Source: Acetobacter aceti NBRC 14818
GTDB lineage: Bacteria > Pseudomonadota > Alphaproteobacteria > Acetobacterales > Acetobacteraceae
Direction: 5' to 3'
Assembly: GCF_000193495.2 (NCBI RefSeq)
Contig: NZ_AP023410.1
Span: forward strand, 1,116,001 to 1,180,000
Length of the DNA stretch: 64,000 nucleotides
Shown: positions 8,005 to 16,121 of the stretch, in pieces
How positions within the stretch are numbered: position 1 is the first letter of the stretch
How the letters are laid out: the number at the start of each line of letters is the position of its first letter
Made by a program: the position numbers and the translations under genes
The notes under the pieces: generated by a model
What the model was told of the DNA's origin: nothing
The model's database searches: none
Seen by the model: only the letters and a program-made list of their open reading frames with translations

Positions 8005-8909
8005 GAGCCCTTTTGGAAATTCACGGATGAGCGTTTCGGCGTAGCATGAGGCTTCCCATGGCGATGTGGATCATGGCCTCTGCGACGTCGATCCGCTGTT
8101 CGTAGTCCTTCACAAGGCGACGCCAGCGGATCATCCAACCGAAGGTCCGTTCCACAACCCACCGACGCGGCAGGATTTCAAACCCTTTTGCTGTCTCTGA
8201 CCGCCGGATGATCTCGACTGTGAAGTCGAGAAAAGTGGCCTTATCCATCAACTGGAGGCGGTCATAGGCTCCATCGGCGAACAGGTGCTTCACCCAAGGC
8301 CAGCGTTTACGAATGGCATCAAGGATCATCTGTCCTCCTGCACTGTCCGAAATATCGGCTGTTGTCAGCTGGACCAGGAGAAGGCGGCCATCCGTATCAA
8401 CTGCGATGTGACGTTTCCGACCGACGATCTTCTTGCCTGCGTCATAACCACGTGTCTTTGCGTGGGGTGCCTTGATACTCTGGCTATCAATGACACCACC
8501 CGATGGACTGGTTTCGCGTCCTGCCGCTTCACGATCAAGCATCAGACAGACATCATGAATGGTCTGGAACAGGAAACGGCGCATCAGCCTGCGGAACCAC
8601 CAGTAAACCGTTTGCCATGGGCCAAAATGAACCGGAAGCATCTCCCAACCGCAGCCTGAGCGCACGAGATAGCGCAGAGCATTGATGATCTCACGGAAAT
8701 CGGTTGTCCGTTTCCGACCACGCCGGTTCGCAGGGGGCATCAGAGGCGCTATGCGCTCCCATTCCTCATCTGTCAGATCAGACGGATAGCGTTTCGTCTT
8801 GCGTGTAATTTCGGCCATGCGGCCTCGTTGTGCTGGCGTCCACATCCTGCCTTTGAATCACGCTCAAAACCTCTTGAAAACCTATCATAGCGAATTTCCA
8901 AAAGGGCTC
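8005..8909 (-). mobile_element. IS5-family element, IS1031/IS12528-like, complete
   Basis: A complete 905-bp insertion sequence. Perfect 18-bp terminal inverted repeats, GAGCCCTTTTGGAAATTC, lie at 8005-8022 and, as the reverse complement, 8892-8909. A 3-bp TTA duplication flanks it (8002-8004 and 8910-8912), matching the TNA target of the IS1031 group. It holds one intact transposase gene. The perfect ends, duplicated target and intact gene suggest recent or ongoing activity. It inserted in AT-rich non-coding DNA about 250 bp upstream of the sugar operon. Confidence 0.95.
8021..8845 (-). CDS. IS5-family (IS1031 group) transposase
   Basis: DDE transposase of 274 residues that cuts and joins the ends of its own IS. 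The N-terminal domain holds YPSDLTDEEWERIAPLMPP and RYLVRSGCGWEMLP. The catalytic aspartates lie in GVIDSQSIKAP and LFADGAYDR, and the glutamate in VVERTFGWMIRWRRLVKDYE. All three are present and the frame is intact. The stop codon falls inside the terminal inverted repeat, as is common in this group. A second in-frame methionine at residue 10 (MAEITRKTKR) is an alternative start. Confidence 0.93.
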   Translation of the reverse strand: MWTPAQRGRMAEITRKTKRYPSDLTDEEWERIAPLMPPANRRGRKRTTDFREIINALRYLVRSGCGWEMLPVHFGPWQTVYWWFRRLMRRFLFQTIHDVCLMLDREAAGRETSPSGGVIDSQSIKAPHAKTRGYDAGKKIVGRKRHIAVDTDGRLLLVQLTTADISDSAGGQMILDAIRKRWPWVKHLFADGAYDRLQLMDKATFLDFTVEIIRRSETAKGFEILPRRWVVERTFGWMIRWRRLVKDYEQRIDVAEAMIHIAMGSLMLRRNAHP

Positions 8910-9681
8910 TTAGAGATCAATCCAAACCATAATTCATCTGGAACAGAAAAATTAAACCTAAACACAACTATTTTAGGAATATACAAAAAACTTACAAACT
9001 ATCTAATATCATCAGAAACTGACATCAATTTCCGTCGTATTATTTTCGTTTATTCCTTATCTTAGAAACTGATCCGGACCTTCTTCGCTTTCACATGTTT
9101 TTATTTATTTTTAAGAATAACCGGATATGCAGCTACGTTACACATAAAATAGAAAGCATGTCATCAAAAATGTAGCGAACAACACTATAGAATGACATCG
9201 CGCCGCATACTGCGACGCCTTATAACTTATTAATTTTATTGAATAAAAAAAATTAAATTAATTGATTTTAATAAATAATAAACCAGCATCTTTACAGAAT
9301 TTACCATATATTTAGTACGGATTCTTGTGATCACACTCTCTATTTCGTGATCGCTCAATCGCCTCATCGACATTTCCTTTTTACTATAATCACGCAAATG
9401 TAGGGCGTGACGTCTGAATGGGACGTTGGTGTAGTGTGGGTTGATTATTCTTCTTTCTTTGAAAGAAAGGCGATCATGGTGATGGCCGTGCATGACGCGA
9501 TCTGTCATGTGTTTGCCTTTATTTGATCTCGTCTTTTTTGTAATAACACTTCGGATGAAGACAATAATGATCGCTCGTATAGTGGGAATAGGAACATGCT
9601 TGCAGGCAAGAGCAATGCAAGCCTTGCCGCATATCCTATGACTGCGGTTCCTATGAGTATCGGATTGGGATCGTAGATTTA
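8910..9681. other. AT-rich stretch between two IS elements, no convincing gene
   Basis: About 770 bp, clearly more AT-rich than its surroundings, with no homologous-looking gene. The best candidate is a 43-codon minus-strand frame at 9236-9367 (start MRRLSDHEIESVI) with an AAGGA seven bases before its ATG; it may be the start of a truncated gene or chance. A near-palindrome of CTTTCTTT and AAAGAAAG lies around 9455-9472. The stretch looks like acquired or decayed DNA that has served as an IS landing site. Confidence 0.5.
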
Positions 9682-10531
9682 GGAGGGATCGACATTCAGG
9701 ATTCCCAAATGGGGTGAAGGCTGATTCATAGGCATCCGTGTTGAGGCGCGGAGCGAATGATGGGGATCAAACGGTATGAGTTGAGCGAGACGCAGTGGTC
9801 GCGGATTGCCTCGCTGGTTCCGGGCAAGGCGTCTGATCCCGGCCGAACGAGTGGGGATAACCGTTTGTTCGTAAACGGATGCTTGTGGGTGCTGCGCTCT
9901 GGCGCCCATTGGTGCGATCTGCCGGAACGCTATGGCAAGTGGAAGACGGTGCATCGGCGTTTCAGCCGCTGGTGCCATGCCGGCGTGTGGGAGCGGGTAT
10001 TCGAGGCGCTGACGGCAGACCGCGATAACACGTATCTGATGATCGACAGCACCATCGTTCGCGCCCACCAGCAGGCCGCGACCGGAAAAGGGGGGCCAAG
10101 GATCAGGCGCTGGGGCGTTCCCGAGGTGGACTGACGACCAAGATCCACATGCTCGCCGACACGTTCGGCCGGCCTTTGCGTTTCCGTATCACGCCTGGGC
10201 AGGCCAGCGACATCGCTTCCGCGTCCGATCTGCTCGAAGGTCGGCGAGGTGGAGCGGTTCTTGCCGACAAAGCGTATGACGGCAACGACTTACGCAAACG
10301 GATCGCAGACATGAACGCCGAGGCGGTGATCCCATCCAAGCGCAATCGCAAGGTCACCATCTCGCACGACGCAGGCATCTACAAGCATCGCAACCAGATC
10401 GAACGCTGCTTTGGACGCCTTAAGCATTTCCGTCGCTTCGCTACCCGCTACGACCGACGCACCATCCACTTCACAGGCTTCGTCCATCTCGCCGCTGCCA
10501 TGATATGGCTACGCTGAATGTCGATCCCGCC
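9682..10531 (+). mobile_element. IS5-family element, IS427-like, complete with frameshift
   Basis: About 850 bp, the normal size for IS427-group elements. The terminal inverted repeats are GGAGGGATCGACATTCA (9682-9698) and TGAATGTCGATCCCGCC (10515-10531), matching at 16 of 17 positions. TA dinucleotides flank both ends (9680-9681, 10532-10533), the expected target duplication. The transposase is split into two overlapping frames joined at an A4G6 run, as in related elements that use programmed frameshifting. No further damage is visible. Confidence 0.88.
9757..10517 (+). CDS. IS427-like transposase, two frames joined by -1 frameshift
   Basis: Frame A (9757-10134) starts MMGIKRYELSETQWSRIASL, includes the first catalytic aspartate in LMIDSTIVRAHQQA, and runs into a stop at 10134. 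The rest continues one frame back: after the slippery AAAAGGGGGG at 10086-10095, a -1 shift gives AKDQALGRSRGGLTTKIHML, the second aspartate in VLADKAYDGNDLR and the glutamate in NQIERCFGRLKHFRR. The joined product of about 253 residues has the full DDE set. A later ATG at 10149 would give only the C-terminal part. Known relatives shift frame at similar A/G runs, so this is probably programmed and not a mutation. Confidence 0.88.
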
Positions 10532-10533
10532 TA

Positions 10534-11110
10534 GCTGTCGGCGTTTTAAGGATTGTGCATGTCGTCATGCGACGTTCCGGTGCGTATAGCATTGTGCGGG
10601 TCCTGCGCTGTGGGCGCACTGACCTCTAAGGGCTGGCATGGATTACGTAAAAAGCTTTTTACTCACGGATTGTTTTAACATTAATCTTTGGATTTCCGAC
10701 GACTTCTGCCATCTTGTTCTTCAGGTGGATGAGCAATCACGGCGGCAGGATTCTGCACTTGCAAGACTGGTGACCGAGACAGGAATTTCCGAATCGACAT
10801 TAAGAAAACAGTGAAGGAAGGGATGACATGACGACAGACATCGCTATCGTTCGACTGTATATTGTCAGTAAATACATATCCTTTGCTGATACTGGCATTC
10901 CCGTCGATCGCGCCAGTTTCCACGAGACTGAAAGGCATGTGAGAAGCGATTTCTCTGCTGCGCGTGTCGCAACATGACATCGTTCGGTCTGTCGGAGGCG
11001 AGCAAGACCAGACCATGCCGCCATCAGTATCAGATCTTCGTCGTCGGAAGGAATGAGTCAAAAGTAATCCTGATAGCCCACGGCAGTTGGGTTATACGGT
11101 TTGTAAGCCC
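10534..11110. other. Non-coding or decayed DNA with small frames
   Basis: No standard gene. Two short plus-strand frames stand out: 10638-10814 (58 codons), whose last 20 residues, ALARLVTETGISESTLRKQ, read like a helix-turn-helix; and 10828-10977 (49 codons, starting MTTDIAIVRLYIVSKY). Neither has a strong ribosome binding site and I recognise no family. They may be remnants of genes broken by earlier rearrangement next to the IS. The stretch ends at the acyltransferase start. Confidence 0.4.
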
Positions 11111-12163
11111 ATGATAGCTGCAGATATTTCGTTAGCGAGCGAAAAAGATAGAAGCTATCCAATGCTTCAATTGCTGCGCATGCTCGTCGCACTCAGTATT
11201 TTTACCGGTCACTGGGGGGAAGCCTATGTGGGGCGGTTGTGGCCTCAGGGGCAGATCGCCATCGACATTTTTTTCATGATCGAAGGTTTCCTCGCAATGG
11301 GCTTTCTATCACAGCCCACTGTTATCAGTATGAACAGGTGGCAGATTATCCGCAGCCGCCTCGTTCATATCTATCCGGTTTACGCCATCGCACTCGTAGT
11401 CAGCTTCTGTTCCTTCGCTCCGCAGGCACTCGCCAATGCGGGGGGATGGACGATCACAAACTGGGTCGGCGCTTTCATTTCCGGTCTTGTCCTGATGCCT
11501 TTCTTCTCCACTCTCGTTTATGGCTCGGTCTTCCCGCTCAATCCACCCAGCTGGGCTATCGTGCTGGAGTTGTTCGGTTTTGCCCTTCTGGTCTGTCTAC
11601 GTGTTCATGATGCTCCCAGACGGTTGTTTGTTCTATGGATTGGCGCGGCTTTCATCTACTTCACCCTGAGCATGATGTGGCGCGATCTCAATGCTGGCTG
11701 GGCATCAGTGCATTACTGGGGTGGATGGCCTCGTATGATTCTGAGCTTCGCCGGGGGCGCATGGTTGCGCCATCTGCATGCGGAGTATGGGGCGCGCACC
11801 CCGAAAATCCACCCAGTCACCGTTCTCGCACTATTCGTTGGCATGCACCTGCCGAAAATTCACCTCATCGGCGCGCCATTACTGGGCATCGGCGTACCTC
11901 TGTTAGTGTGGTTAGGTGCATCATGCCCATGCCCCGCCTGGCTCGAAACCGTCGCAGCCTTTGCCAAAAGGAACACGCTCTCGATCTATTTGCTTGGCTA
12001 TCCCATCATGATGATCTGGCGATACGCCAATACCATCTTCATGGTGCCTCTTTCTTTCGCCGGAAGTCTCGCAGGATTGGCTCTGGTTCTTGGCAGTTTG
12101 CTGGTTGCAGGTATGATTCTGACTTACATAACGGAAAACATGACATTAGAGCGCGAAGTTTGA
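11111..12163 (+). CDS. Acyltransferase 3 family membrane protein
   Basis: About 350 residues, mostly hydrophobic, with roughly ten membrane segments. The N-terminal LQLLRMLVALSIFTGHWGEAY carries the family's Arg (RMLVAL) and the active-site-like His in FTGHW; IAIDIFFMIEGFLAMGF and RSRLVHIYPVYAIALV follow, then NPPSWAIVLELFGF, all typical of OafA/WecH-type O-acyltransferases. Such enzymes acetylate or acylate surface polysaccharides in the inner membrane. The start is uncertain: ATG at 11111 is used here; a TTG at 11087 would add eight residues, and neither has a clear Shine-Dalgarno. Surrounded by IS and decayed DNA, so possibly acquired. Confidence 0.85.
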   Translation: MIAADISLASEKDRSYPMLQLLRMLVALSIFTGHWGEAYVGRLWPQGQIAIDIFFMIEGFLAMGFLSQPTVISMNRWQIIRSRLVHIYPVYAIALVVSFCSFAPQALANAGGWTITNWVGAFISGLVLMPFFSTLVYGSVFPLNPPSWAIVLELFGFALLVCLRVHDAPRRLFVLWIGAAFIYFTLSMMWRDLNAGWASVHYWGGWPRMILSFAGGAWLRHLHAEYGARTPKIHPVTVLALFVGMHLPKIHLIGAPLLGIGVPLLVWLGASCPCPAWLETVAAFAKRNTLSIYLLGYPIMMIWRYANTIFMVPLSFAGSLAGLALVLGSLLVAGMILTYITENMTLEREV

Positions 12164-12181
12164 TGAAGCTCGCACTCTTGC

Positions 12182-12686
12182 TTGATCTGTGATTGTGACC
12201 CTGTAGCATTCCGTAAAGACAAAACTATTCTCCCAAATATCACCAATGATCAGATCAAGACGGCGAATAAGACTTGCACCGAAGTGAATGAAAAACCTTG
12301 GAATCAGACTTACAAGAATGTGGGCATCCAGTGGAAATCGGTAAACACTGGCACGACCATGAATGATTCGGGCCTTCTTCCCTATGAAGCGTGGAAGCAA
12401 AACACCCTGAACCCTACGTAGGTCCCTAACGGCACCATCTGGTACGATCACTGGGAAGAACAACGACATTGCTACCAGTGACAAGACCCACGATCTCAAC
12501 GTCAGTAGTTATCGTGCCAACCCTAATGCCGGCGCGGCGCGCGTGGAAGCCAGCGTGGACAAAATAATGGGATATAAAACAGATCGGTCAAAAATAGAAA
12601 AAGAGCCGGTAGTCTCATTCGAAGCAATAGCTATAAACAATATACTCTTGATCTTGCCGTGCCGCATCTCATCGATCCAGATATAA
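12182..12686 (+). pseudogene. Probable decayed reading frame of unknown family
   Basis: Protein-like sequence runs from 12182 (through KTANKTCTEVNEKPWNQTYK) to a TAG at 12419-12421, continues in the same frame (VPNGTIWYDHWEEQ), and then appears to resume one frame over from about 12465 (DIATSDKTHDLNVSSYRAN) to a TAA at 12684. One in-frame stop and one shift would explain it. I do not recognise the family. It ends 24 bp before a CdiI-like immunity gene, the position where a toxin C-terminus would be expected, but the toxin link is only positional. Confidence 0.4.
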
Positions 12687-12710
12687 TGGAAGCACAGACA
12701 AGGTAGCATC

Positions 12711-13298
12711 ATGAAAAAGTTCAAAAAGATTATCAAGCGTCGTCATCCATTCGGTACAAAATATAAATCCTGTCAGATCAACCGCACTGATCGTTGGATT
12801 TCCGTTGTGTCAAATGTGATTTTTGGTGGATTGCACTTTTCTCCGACCGGTTTCGCGGTCCATTCGTCGCGTGATGTCACGCCCGAATGGATCGGCGCGG
12901 CTGTCCGGCAGGCCCTTGATACAAGCGAATATCTGACGCCAATGGAGGACATCGAACGAGAACCTCTCATCCTCATGAAAGCCAGCTCGAACGAGCGGCG
13001 CCTCGCCTTCTGGGAAGATCTCGCCAGCGCCTATGGCTACAAAAACAGGGAAGCGACCTGGAACAAATATGATTCCCTGTTTGTTCGCTGGTTCTACGAA
13101 GTAGAACCGGACATCGAAATCGTTTCCACCAAAAGCTCCAGAACAGGAGCCCATTCGGCCTGGCCCAGAAATATGAACGAAGGCAGAGTGTTTCATGTGC
13201 CTTTCGCCGCGTCCGATGCTGAAATCGGCGACATGGTACTCAGGACGTTCTCACGCTGTGAAGGTCCCGGCAAATCAACAGAGCCGCTGTTTCCGTAA
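12711..13298 (+). CDS. CdiI-like immunity protein (DUF1436 type)
   Basis: A 195-residue cytoplasmic protein. The C-terminal two thirds fit the DUF1436/CdiI immunity family: EWIGAAVRQALDTSEY, then FWEDLASAYGYKNREATW, the short-strand region around residues 120-145, and the closing VPFAASDAEIGDMVLRTFSRCEG. Family members bind and neutralise the toxic C-terminus of contact-dependent inhibition (CdiA) or related polymorphic toxins. No intact toxin or transporter gene lies nearby; a decayed frame precedes it and a strong terminator follows. It looks like an orphan immunity gene, which could still protect against neighbours' toxins. Family call from remembered pattern, so moderate confidence. Confidence 0.7.
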   Translation: MKKFKKIIKRRHPFGTKYKSCQINRTDRWISVVSNVIFGGLHFSPTGFAVHSSRDVTPEWIGAAVRQALDTSEYLTPMEDIEREPLILMKASSNERRLAFWEDLASAYGYKNREATWNKYDSLFVRWFYEVEPDIEIVSTKSSRTGAHSAWPRNMNEGRVFHVPFAASDAEIGDMVLRTFSRCEGPGKSTEPLFP

Positions 13299-13325
13299 AA
13301 ACGATCTGAAAAAGTTGCCAAAAAA

Positions 13326-13355
13326 AACTTTCAGAAGCTTATACTTCTGAAAGTT
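13326..13355. terminator. Bidirectional intrinsic terminator
   Basis: A perfect 12-bp stem (AACTTTCAGAAG / CTTCTGAAAGTT) with a six-base loop lies between the convergent CdiI-like and DJ-1 genes. Read on the minus strand it is followed by a run of eight or nine T, so it should end the DJ-1 transcript well; on the plus strand the tail is weaker (CCTCTTT). Confidence 0.88.
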
Positions 13356-13375
13356 CCTCTTTGAATAACAGGATT

Positions 13376-13954
13376 TCAGGGAGAAACATTGGCCCCCAAA
13401 ACCTTTAGAAACTGGGACAGCCACGCCGGATGTGCTGGCCACGCCGGGGCCGTCACCAGCTCTCCGTCCGTAATGGCTTCCGTTACCGGAATATCGACAT
13501 ACGTCCCACCAGCCATCTCAACTTCCGGACGGCAGGCTGGATAAGCCGAGACCTTACGCCCCTTCACAATACCAGCCGCTGTCAGAATCTGGATACCATG
13601 ACAGATGCAGGCGATTGGGCGATCTGAAAACTCTTTGACGATATCAAGGACTCTCTGATCGAGACGCAGATATTCCGGCATCCGTCCGCCCGGCACGACC
13701 AGTCCGACATAATCATCGAGAACAACCTTGTCGAAGTCCGCTGTCAGGGCGAAGTGATGACCGGGTTTCTCGCTATAGGTCTGGGCGCCTTCAAAATCAT
13801 GAATGGCCGTAATGACCTTGTCGCCTTTCTTCTTGTCCGGAGACACGACGTCAACGGTGTAACCCACCATGGTCAGCGCCTGATACGGAACCATGATTTC
13901 GTAATCCTCGACGTAATCACCAGCAAGCATCAGAATCTTGATATCGTCGGCCAT
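13376..13954 (-). CDS. DJ-1/PfpI family protein
   Basis: A 192-residue class I glutamine amidotransferase-like protein. It starts [19 protein letters not shown], contains [15 protein letters not shown], and has the nucleophile elbow [16 protein letters not shown] with the catalytic cysteine followed by histidine. Members act as deglycases, chaperones or proteases in stress responses; the exact activity cannot be set here. I start it at 13954 because AAGGAG lies nine bases upstream; the frame stays open 16 codons further. moaB ends 13 bp upstream on the same strand, so the two are probably cotranscribed. Confidence 0.9.
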   Translation of the reverse strand: MADDIKILMLAGDYVEDYEIMVPYQALTMVGYTVDVVSPDKKKGDKVITAIHDFEGAQTYSEKPGHHFALTADFDKVVLDDYVGLVVPGGRMPEYLRLDQRVLDIVKEFSDRPIACICHGIQILTAAGIVKGRKVSAYPACRPEVEMAGGTYVDIPVTEAITDGELVTAPAWPAHPAWLSQFLKVLGANVSP

Positions 13955-13967
13955 GTCGTCGTCTCCT

Positions 13968-14504
13968 TTATCGTTCCTGCAGACGGGGCATAAGCTCCAC
14001 AAAATTGCAGGGCATGTGGCGGCTGTCGAGTTGGAACACCAGAATGTCGTCCCAGCCGTCTTTCACTGCACCGCTCGAACCGGGAAGCGCAAACAGGTAA
14101 GTACCGCGCGCCACGCCCGCCAAAGCACGTGACTGGATCGTGGATGTGCCGATCTTCTGATAGGACAGCATCCGGAACAGTTCGCCAAAACCTTCGATAC
14201 GTTTTTCTATCACACGTTCGAACGCTTCGGGCGTGACATCGCGACCGGTGACACCAGTGCCACCGCTTGTAATCACGACGTCAATCTGGGAATCGGCGAT
14301 CCATTCTTCCAGACGCGCGACAATCCTGTCAGCGTCATCGGGTTCGATCGAACGGGCCGCCAGCACATGCCCGGCGGCCTGAAGGCGATCGACAAGGATC
14401 TGGCCGGACTTGTCCGTTTCCAGAGTGCGTGTATCGGACACCGTCATCACGGCGATCCGGACAGGCAGAAAGGGTTTTGTTGTATCAATGCGCGTCATGC
14501 GCAC
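13968..14504 (-). CDS. moaB: Molybdenum cofactor biosynthesis protein B
   Basis: A 178-residue MoaB/Mog-type protein. Visible motifs: [20 protein letters not shown] at the N-terminus, the molybdopterin-binding loop [18 protein letters not shown] near residues 77-94, and [19 protein letters not shown] near the end. The family adenylates molybdopterin or assists molybdenum insertion for molybdoenzymes. It is followed closely by the DJ-1 gene and preceded by the ornithine decarboxylase with a hairpin between them. No other moa genes are in the window. Confidence 0.92.
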   Translation of the reverse strand: MRMTRIDTTKPFLPVRIAVMTVSDTRTLETDKSGQILVDRLQAAGHVLAARSIEPDDADRIVARLEEWIADSQIDVVITSGGTGVTGRDVTPEAFERVIEKRIEGFGELFRMLSYQKIGTSTIQSRALAGVARGTYLFALPGSSGAVKDGWDDILVFQLDSRHMPCNFVELMPRLQER

Positions 14505-14522
14505 AGCATATCTTGAGAGAAC

Positions 14523-14548
14523 GGCAGGGCGTCAACAACTGCCCTGCC
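14523..14548 (-). terminator. Terminator-like hairpin after ornithine decarboxylase
   Basis: Perfect 8-bp stem GGCAGGGC / GCCCTGCC with a ten-base loop, nine bases past the decarboxylase stop. The minus-strand tail is TTCTCT, only moderately U-rich, so termination may be partial and allow read-through to moaB. Confidence 0.55.
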
Positions 14549-14556
14549 ATACCGTA

Positions 14557-15687
14557 TCAGATATAATGTTCCGCCAGCGGTGCGAAGCCGTTGAAACGGG
14601 TCGCGCAGTAGGTGGAAACGTAGGCGCCCGTTCCAAGAAGCTCGACACGATCACCGGATTCGAGAGCGAGCGGCAGTTCGTAATGCGTCTTCTCGTACAT
14701 GATATCCGCGCCATCACAGGTCGGACCGGCGAGCGCCACCGCGCCTGTCTGCCCACCATCACGCGGCGTACGAATCGCGTAACGGATCGCCTCGCCTTCC
14801 GTTTCGGCCAGACCACCAAAGCGGCCGATATCGAGATAGACCCAACGCGGACCGCCTTCGCGTCCACGCTGGCTGACCAGCACGACTTCAGCGGAAACCA
14901 CGCCAGCAGCGCCAACGATAAAGCGACCCGGCTCGATCAGCATTTCCGGCAGGGCATTGCCGAAGTGCTTTTTCATCGCCGTCGAGATCGCCTCACCGAA
15001 ATCGTCAATGTGCGGCACGTCCTCACGGTAACGGATGGGGAATCCGCCGCCGAGATTGACCATGCGCAGATCGAGACCGGCTTCAGACAGATCGGACACC
15101 AGAGCGGCGACACGGCTGATCGCCATTTCGTAGCTACCGGTTTCAACCTGTTGGCTTCCCACATGGAAGGACAGACCATACGGATCGAGACCAAGATCGC
15201 GGGCCTTGAGCATCAGTTCGCGGGCGCTTTCGACCGTCGTGCCGAACTTGCGGGACAGCGGCCATTCGGCTCCGTAATTGTCCACCAGAAGACGGCAATA
15301 AACCTTCGAGCCTGGCGCATGCTGGGCGAGCTTGTTCAGCTCTTCCTCGCAGTCAAAGACAAAGAGACGGACACCGGCGGCATAAGCGGCCTTGATCGCG
15401 CCGACTTTCTTCACGGTGTTGCCGAAAGAGATGTCATCAGCGTCTGCGCCTGCATTCAGGCACATTTCGATCTCTTCCCACGAAGCCGCATCGAAGCTGG
15501 AACCAAGGGAGACCAGTCGGGTCAGGATCGCCTCGGCCGGATTGGCTTTCACGGCATAATAGATGCGGGCAAGAGGAAGTGCGACCTGAAGGGCACGATA
15601 ACGGTTTTCGACCTCATCGACATCGACGACGAGGCACGGGGTTGCGGGTTTTTCTTCCGCAAGAAACTGAGAGATTTTGGGTGTCAT
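14557..15687 (-). CDS. Ornithine decarboxylase, fold type III (PLP)
   Basis: A 376-residue alanine-racemase-fold decarboxylase that makes putrescine from ornithine, possibly also cadaverine from lysine. Marks: the PLP lysine in IYYAVKANP, FDAASWEEIEMCLNAGA, SFGNTVKK, YGLSFHVGSQQ, the glycine loop NLGGGFPIRY, IEPGRFIVG, and the substrate cysteine region GPTCDGADIM with the final YCATRFNGF. Length and motifs fit alphaproteobacterial L/ODC enzymes. ATG at 15687 is preferred (MTPKISQFLAEE); a TTG at 15768 in the same frame is less likely. Its 5' region holds a leader frame and a hairpin, suggesting control by polyamines or ornithine. Confidence 0.93.
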   Translation of the reverse strand: MTPKISQFLAEEKPATPCLVVDVDEVENRYRALQVALPLARIYYAVKANPAEAILTRLVSLGSSFDAASWEEIEMCLNAGADADDISFGNTVKKVGAIKAAYAAGVRLFVFDCEEELNKLAQHAPGSKVYCRLLVDNYGAEWPLSRKFGTTVESARELMLKARDLGLDPYGLSFHVGSQQVETGSYEMAISRVAALVSDLSEAGLDLRMVNLGGGFPIRYREDVPHIDDFGEAISTAMKKHFGNALPEMLIEPGRFIVGAAGVVSAEVVLVSQRGREGGPRWVYLDIGRFGGLAETEGEAIRYAIRTPRDGGQTGAVALAGPTCDGADIMYEKTHYELPLALESGDRVELLGTGAYVSTYCATRFNGFAPLAEHYI

Positions 15688-15705
15688 CGCACCTATCCCT
15701 TGCTG

Positions 15706-15733
15706 GCCTGCCAGATAAGGAGCCGTGGCAGGC
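15706..15733 (-). promoter_or_regulatory. Perfect hairpin just upstream of the decarboxylase start
   Basis: GCCTGCCA (15706-15713) and TGGCAGGC (15726-15733) pair perfectly around a 12-base loop. On the message it ends 18 bases before the decarboxylase ATG and begins 16 bases after the stop of a 42-codon frame. The position suits control of ribosome access or attenuation. The hairpin is seen; regulation is inferred. Confidence 0.6.
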
Positions 15734-15749
15734 TGTGTTGCGAAACGGT

Positions 15750-15878
15750 CTAACGGACCAGCGACCAAGACTGAATCCCGAAGGATCCCAGTTGCCAGAA
15801 CGCTTGACGTCGTTGCGTAACCTCAGTGGGCCAGTGGCACGTGCGTTGCTGCGTGAGGGGGCATATGGGGCGTTTCAT
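15750..15878 (-). CDS. Candidate leader peptide of the ornithine decarboxylase
   Basis: A 42-codon frame starting MKRPICPLTQQR and ending QSWSLVR-stop (TAG), in the 5' region of the decarboxylase gene and in another frame. The Shine-Dalgarno is weak. It is followed after 16 bases by a perfect hairpin and then the decarboxylase. In enterobacteria the speF operon is controlled by a leader peptide that also ends in arginine-stop and stalls with ornithine; the layout here is analogous but the sequence is not alike. It could be chance. The remaining 243 bp up to the divergent yihY start (15879-16121) hold no gene but contain two small hairpins at 15988-16024. Confidence 0.35.
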   Translation of the reverse strand: MKRPICPLTQQRTCHWPTEVTQRRQAFWQLGSFGIQSWSLVR

Positions 15879-16121
15879 GCCCGAATGCAACAGATTTTTT
15901 TATTACACCGAAAAAACTGGAAAACCCCTTCTCTCTTCCTTTAAGACATTCAATAACTGTCTTTCATGAAACAGAAACTTTCGCAGTAGAATCTTCGGAT
16001 TCTGGTGGGCTGTCTGTCCACCCAACTCTACTCCGAGCGCCTCCTCAACTCAGGGCGCGCCCTGCACTCCCGGCAATCGCTGCAGGCTTCACCGAATATA
16101 GTTTGAGGTTGACGACATCTG

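Noticed and set aside
9236-9508. A 90-codon minus-strand frame in the AT-rich stretch
   Set aside because: The N-terminal half has no protein-like pattern or conserved start. A shorter 43-codon version is mentioned in the region entry but not called as a gene.
10681-11061. A 126-codon minus-strand frame between the second IS and the acyltransferase
   Set aside because: Composition (many Arg, Ser, Cys) looks like the reverse of decayed coding DNA; no start signal and no family.
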